Part shown: in pieces, positions 61,638 to 64,000 of the stretch | Layout: each line of letters opens with the position of its first letter | How positions within the stretch are numbered: position 1 is the first letter of the stretch | DNA from: Toxotes chatareus | Taxonomy: Eukaryota; Chordata; Actinopteri; Toxotidae | NCBI GenBank assembly: GCA_016801885.1 | Contig: CM028884.1 | Span: 22,864,864 to 22,928,863 of the forward strand | Direction of reading: 5' to 3' | DNA length: 64,000 nt | Position numbers and translations under genes: made by a program | The notes under the pieces: model-generated | Database searches by the model: none | Seen by the model: the letters and a program-made list of their open reading frames with translations, nothing else | Told to the model about the DNA's origin: nothing

Positions 61638-62764
61638 GAGTGGAGATGGGTTGAAGATTTGTCATCACCATTAGCACAGGTCACCAATATGAGAGGAAGC
61701 TCGATGAAAAAGGCTTCAAGGTTCAGTGCTGACCAGATTTACATGCTCAAAGAATCACGTTGTAGCTGAGAGTTATTGGTTTGCTCCTGGTGACAGGGAA
61801 CCTCATCTACAATACATGAGTGTTTCATATAAACAACTTAGCCCATTTAGGACCTCAACTCAAACACGGATACACTGCACTGAAGCATCTGAAACACATT
61901 CAGGATGACGGCCTCCTTTCTAATTCTGCACATTTGGCCCACCACCATGAGGACTATTAACTGCTCGCACACATCGAGCCAGAGAAAAGGAACACTTTCT
62001 TTCTCTAAAATTAGGAGTAGATTAGCTCTGCAGAGACTTAAAGCCGTACAAAGTGAGCTTTTGTGAACAAATATACTCATCTCATTAGATTTAATCACAG
62101 AGCAGAGCCACAAAAAGCATAACATCGCAGCTAACTGAGACGCTGTTGATTTGTCTTATTTACTCAAACAAAATTCTTGATAGAGAGGGACACAGTTTTT
62201 CTAATCAAGTCAGCTCCCAGGTCTTTCCCAATAACCCAAGACACCGCATTTTCTGCAGACATTTAAGACCGTATTGTAAAACGAATTGTAAAAAGTGTCA
62301 CAGAGCTTTTCCAGACCACATACTTTACACAAAAGCCCTGATTGCTAATTCTGTGAAGATTTAAAACGTATTTCACTGTTTTCAACTCTTTAAAGCTCTT
62401 TACTTTACAAAGACTGACTTCCACTGTGTTTGCTTGTAGGCAAATCACTTCCATCACTAAAGTCTCCAGATGGAGACCTGGTGTCAGCCACTTTATCTGG
62501 CGCCACTGTCAGCAGGCTTATTTGTATCCAGCACCTGAGTCAGACTGAGTTACAGAACTAAACCTCTGCTCACCGGGAACATTTTCCCTAAACCTTACCT
62601 TACCCTTGCCTTTCACACTGTCTAAGAAACTTCCTCTATAGATCACTAACTGGGATATTTTTGCTTGGACATACAGGACCTAGAGTATTTCTTTCTTATT
62701 TTTTCCAGTTTACAGTATCAGTTGATGCTTGGTACAAACAAATTATGAATTCATGAAAAACAAA

Positions 62765-62990
62765 CAGCCATGGCTCTGCAGGTAGAGCAGGTCGTCCACT
62801 ACTCAGGTTGGTGGTTCGACTCCCGGCTCCTTTAGTCCCACTGAACCCAAAATTTCTGCCAGTGTGCTCCTGTGGTGTATGAATGTGTATGTGTTAGTAA
62901 AAAGTGCTGTATGCATAGTAAATGCCCTATATGAATGTGTGTATGTGACTTGTAGTGTAAAAGCGCTTTGAGTTATTACCATAACAGGCA
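62765..62990 (+). mobile_element. tRNA-derived SINE
   Basis: A perfect RNA polymerase III B box (ggttcgactcc, 62813-62823) lies 42 bp after an A-box-like tggctctgcagg that has one mismatch, as in a tRNA head. The body has cccactgaacccaa, gtatgaatgtgtatgtgt and taaaagcgctttgagt, the pattern of a common teleost SINE. It is not an intact tRNA gene: the cloverleaf stems do not pair well and there is no acceptor match. Confidence 0.7.
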
Positions 62991-63820
62991 GGTGTACTGG
63001 TCTCCCTGAAGATAAAAGGCTTTGTTTGTTATGCCATTCAGGTAAGACTGAAGATGAGGTTTTCATGTTTTATTGCTCACTTTATGAAAATTTAGGGGCC
63101 AAGCCTTTTAGTGAAGTGTCCTTCATCTTCGAGCTTCTTCTAGATGGATGATGATAAGAAAAAAAAAAGTTATGTTTTACGAAGGTTTTTGTAGTAGGCT
63201 TTGCTCTTTGTTTGCAAAGTATGTAAAAAGGTATGCACTTGTTTTACCCCTGCAGCTGTGTTTTTGGTGTTTTATTTGTCTGGGCTGGGAACTTGTATGT
63301 ACACAAAACAGCAAATAAACGAACAAATTATGCAGAGTTGACGTTTCCTTGAGGCTGTGTGTCACGGCACAAAGATGCTTCAGGTTTTGGTGCACAGAGA
63401 TGACAGAAGGTAAGACGCAGCACAACAGGCTGACAGGCCTGAAACACGTTGCACACAGAAGTTTGTCAAATCAGCCCAAAACGCTGATCAAGAATGTGTG
63501 TTGACCTTCGCTCCGGTTACTAACTACTCCCCTGTAACGATACACTCCCACACATACAGGCACTAACACCCCCACCCACTCACCCCCCACTCCTCACACA
63601 CAAACACACCAACCACACAGATGGCCCTGATGCCACAGACCTTCCCTCACCCCTGCACTCTGCCCCACTGCCTCTATAATTAATGGACCAGCCCAGCCCC
63701 AGGTCTCTGGCAGGAAATCAAGGAAGTGTGTGTTCATAAATATTTACAGAAACCACCATGAAAATTTCACATATACAAAAACACAACATCTCAGTGAGAT
63801 TCCTCCAAACACATCCTGCT
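62990..63820. other. No gene seen; C/A-rich stretch
   Basis: 63530-63660 is rich in CAC and CCC on the plus strand (cccccacccactcacccccc). Otherwise unique DNA. Confidence 0.5.
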
Positions 63821-63822
63821 GT

Positions 63823-63824
<2 letters not shown>

Positions 63825-63881
<57 letters not shown>
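63825..63881. repeat. (AC)n microsatellite
   Basis: About 28 uninterrupted AC units. Confidence 0.97.
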
Positions 63882-63883
<2 letters not shown>

Positions 63884-64000
63884 AAGGAGCACAGTATCAC
63901 GTTTAGAATATCCACCTCCTCCACTCCAGTGTGTGTGCGCTGCTTCACTGATTAGGCTCAGCAGCCAATTAGTTTAGTTCTCTGCCAGAGACTAAAAAAC

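Larger units (their letters stand above)
25853..64000 (-). other. entrep2: Upstream intron of the ENTREP-family gene (partial)
   Basis: The acceptor side has ttttgggttttctctgccag immediately before the exon, a normal polypyrimidine tract plus AG. The preceding family exon should end in a segment like HSCPFWAGFS; no minus-strand match was seen up to 64000. The interval contains transposon relics, many microsatellites and several candidate regulatory blocks. Intron status is inference from the exon. Confidence 0.6.

Noticed and set aside
62771..62840. Possible tRNA gene
   Set aside because: Only the A- and B-box region is tRNA-like; stems do not pair and the downstream body is that of a SINE.
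1..64000. CRISPR array, operon, phage or bacterial system
   Set aside because: No spaced direct repeats, no gene clusters; the sequence is vertebrate intron DNA.

Overview
The window is vertebrate, almost certainly teleost and most likely percomorph, nuclear DNA. It is AT-rich with very long non-coding stretches, no operon-like packing, many long (CA)n/(GT)n microsatellites, and dispersed repeat families that I recognise from percomorph fish genomes. There is no bacterial gene, CRISPR array, rRNA or intact tRNA gene.

The one protein-coding piece I can support is a 57-bp minus-strand exon at 25796-25852. It has a polypyrimidine tract and AG acceptor, a GTG/gtgagt donor, and encodes VLLSGLIGVVSWKRPLSLV. 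I recognise this as the early transmembrane segment of the ENTREP (formerly FAM189) family; very large introns favour entrep2 (fam189a1), but the paralog is inferred. On this reading the whole window is gene interior: 1-25795 is the downstream intron and 25853-64000 the upstream intron, both running off the window. I looked for the flanking exons and did not find them.

The rest is intronic landscape. 1-12 kb is mostly unique sequence with a few short repeat copies, an RFX-type X-box and a SINE-like fragment. 12-20 kb has two long microsatellites and a decayed L1/Tx1-type LINE ORF2 (about 18.25-19.75 kb). 20-28 kb has a 46-bp hairpin, several dispersed repeats, the exon and an L2/Rex-like LINE 3' end. 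28-41 kb is rich in microsatellites, with a strongly pyrimidine-rich tract, an X-box next to a YY1-like motif, and a (CA)n-linked repeat split by about 340 bp. 41.8-42.65 kb is a dispersed repeat carrying a small transposon-derived reading frame. 47-52 kb contains a broken Tc1-like transposon with a LINE tail inserted in it, and one dispersed repeat nested in another. 56-64 kb has more repeat copies, a GC-richer block with a perfect palindrome, a tRNA-derived SINE and three long microsatellites.

Most open reading frames are chance or low-complexity and are not annotated as genes. Family assignments of repeats rest on pattern recognition from memory, not on a search.
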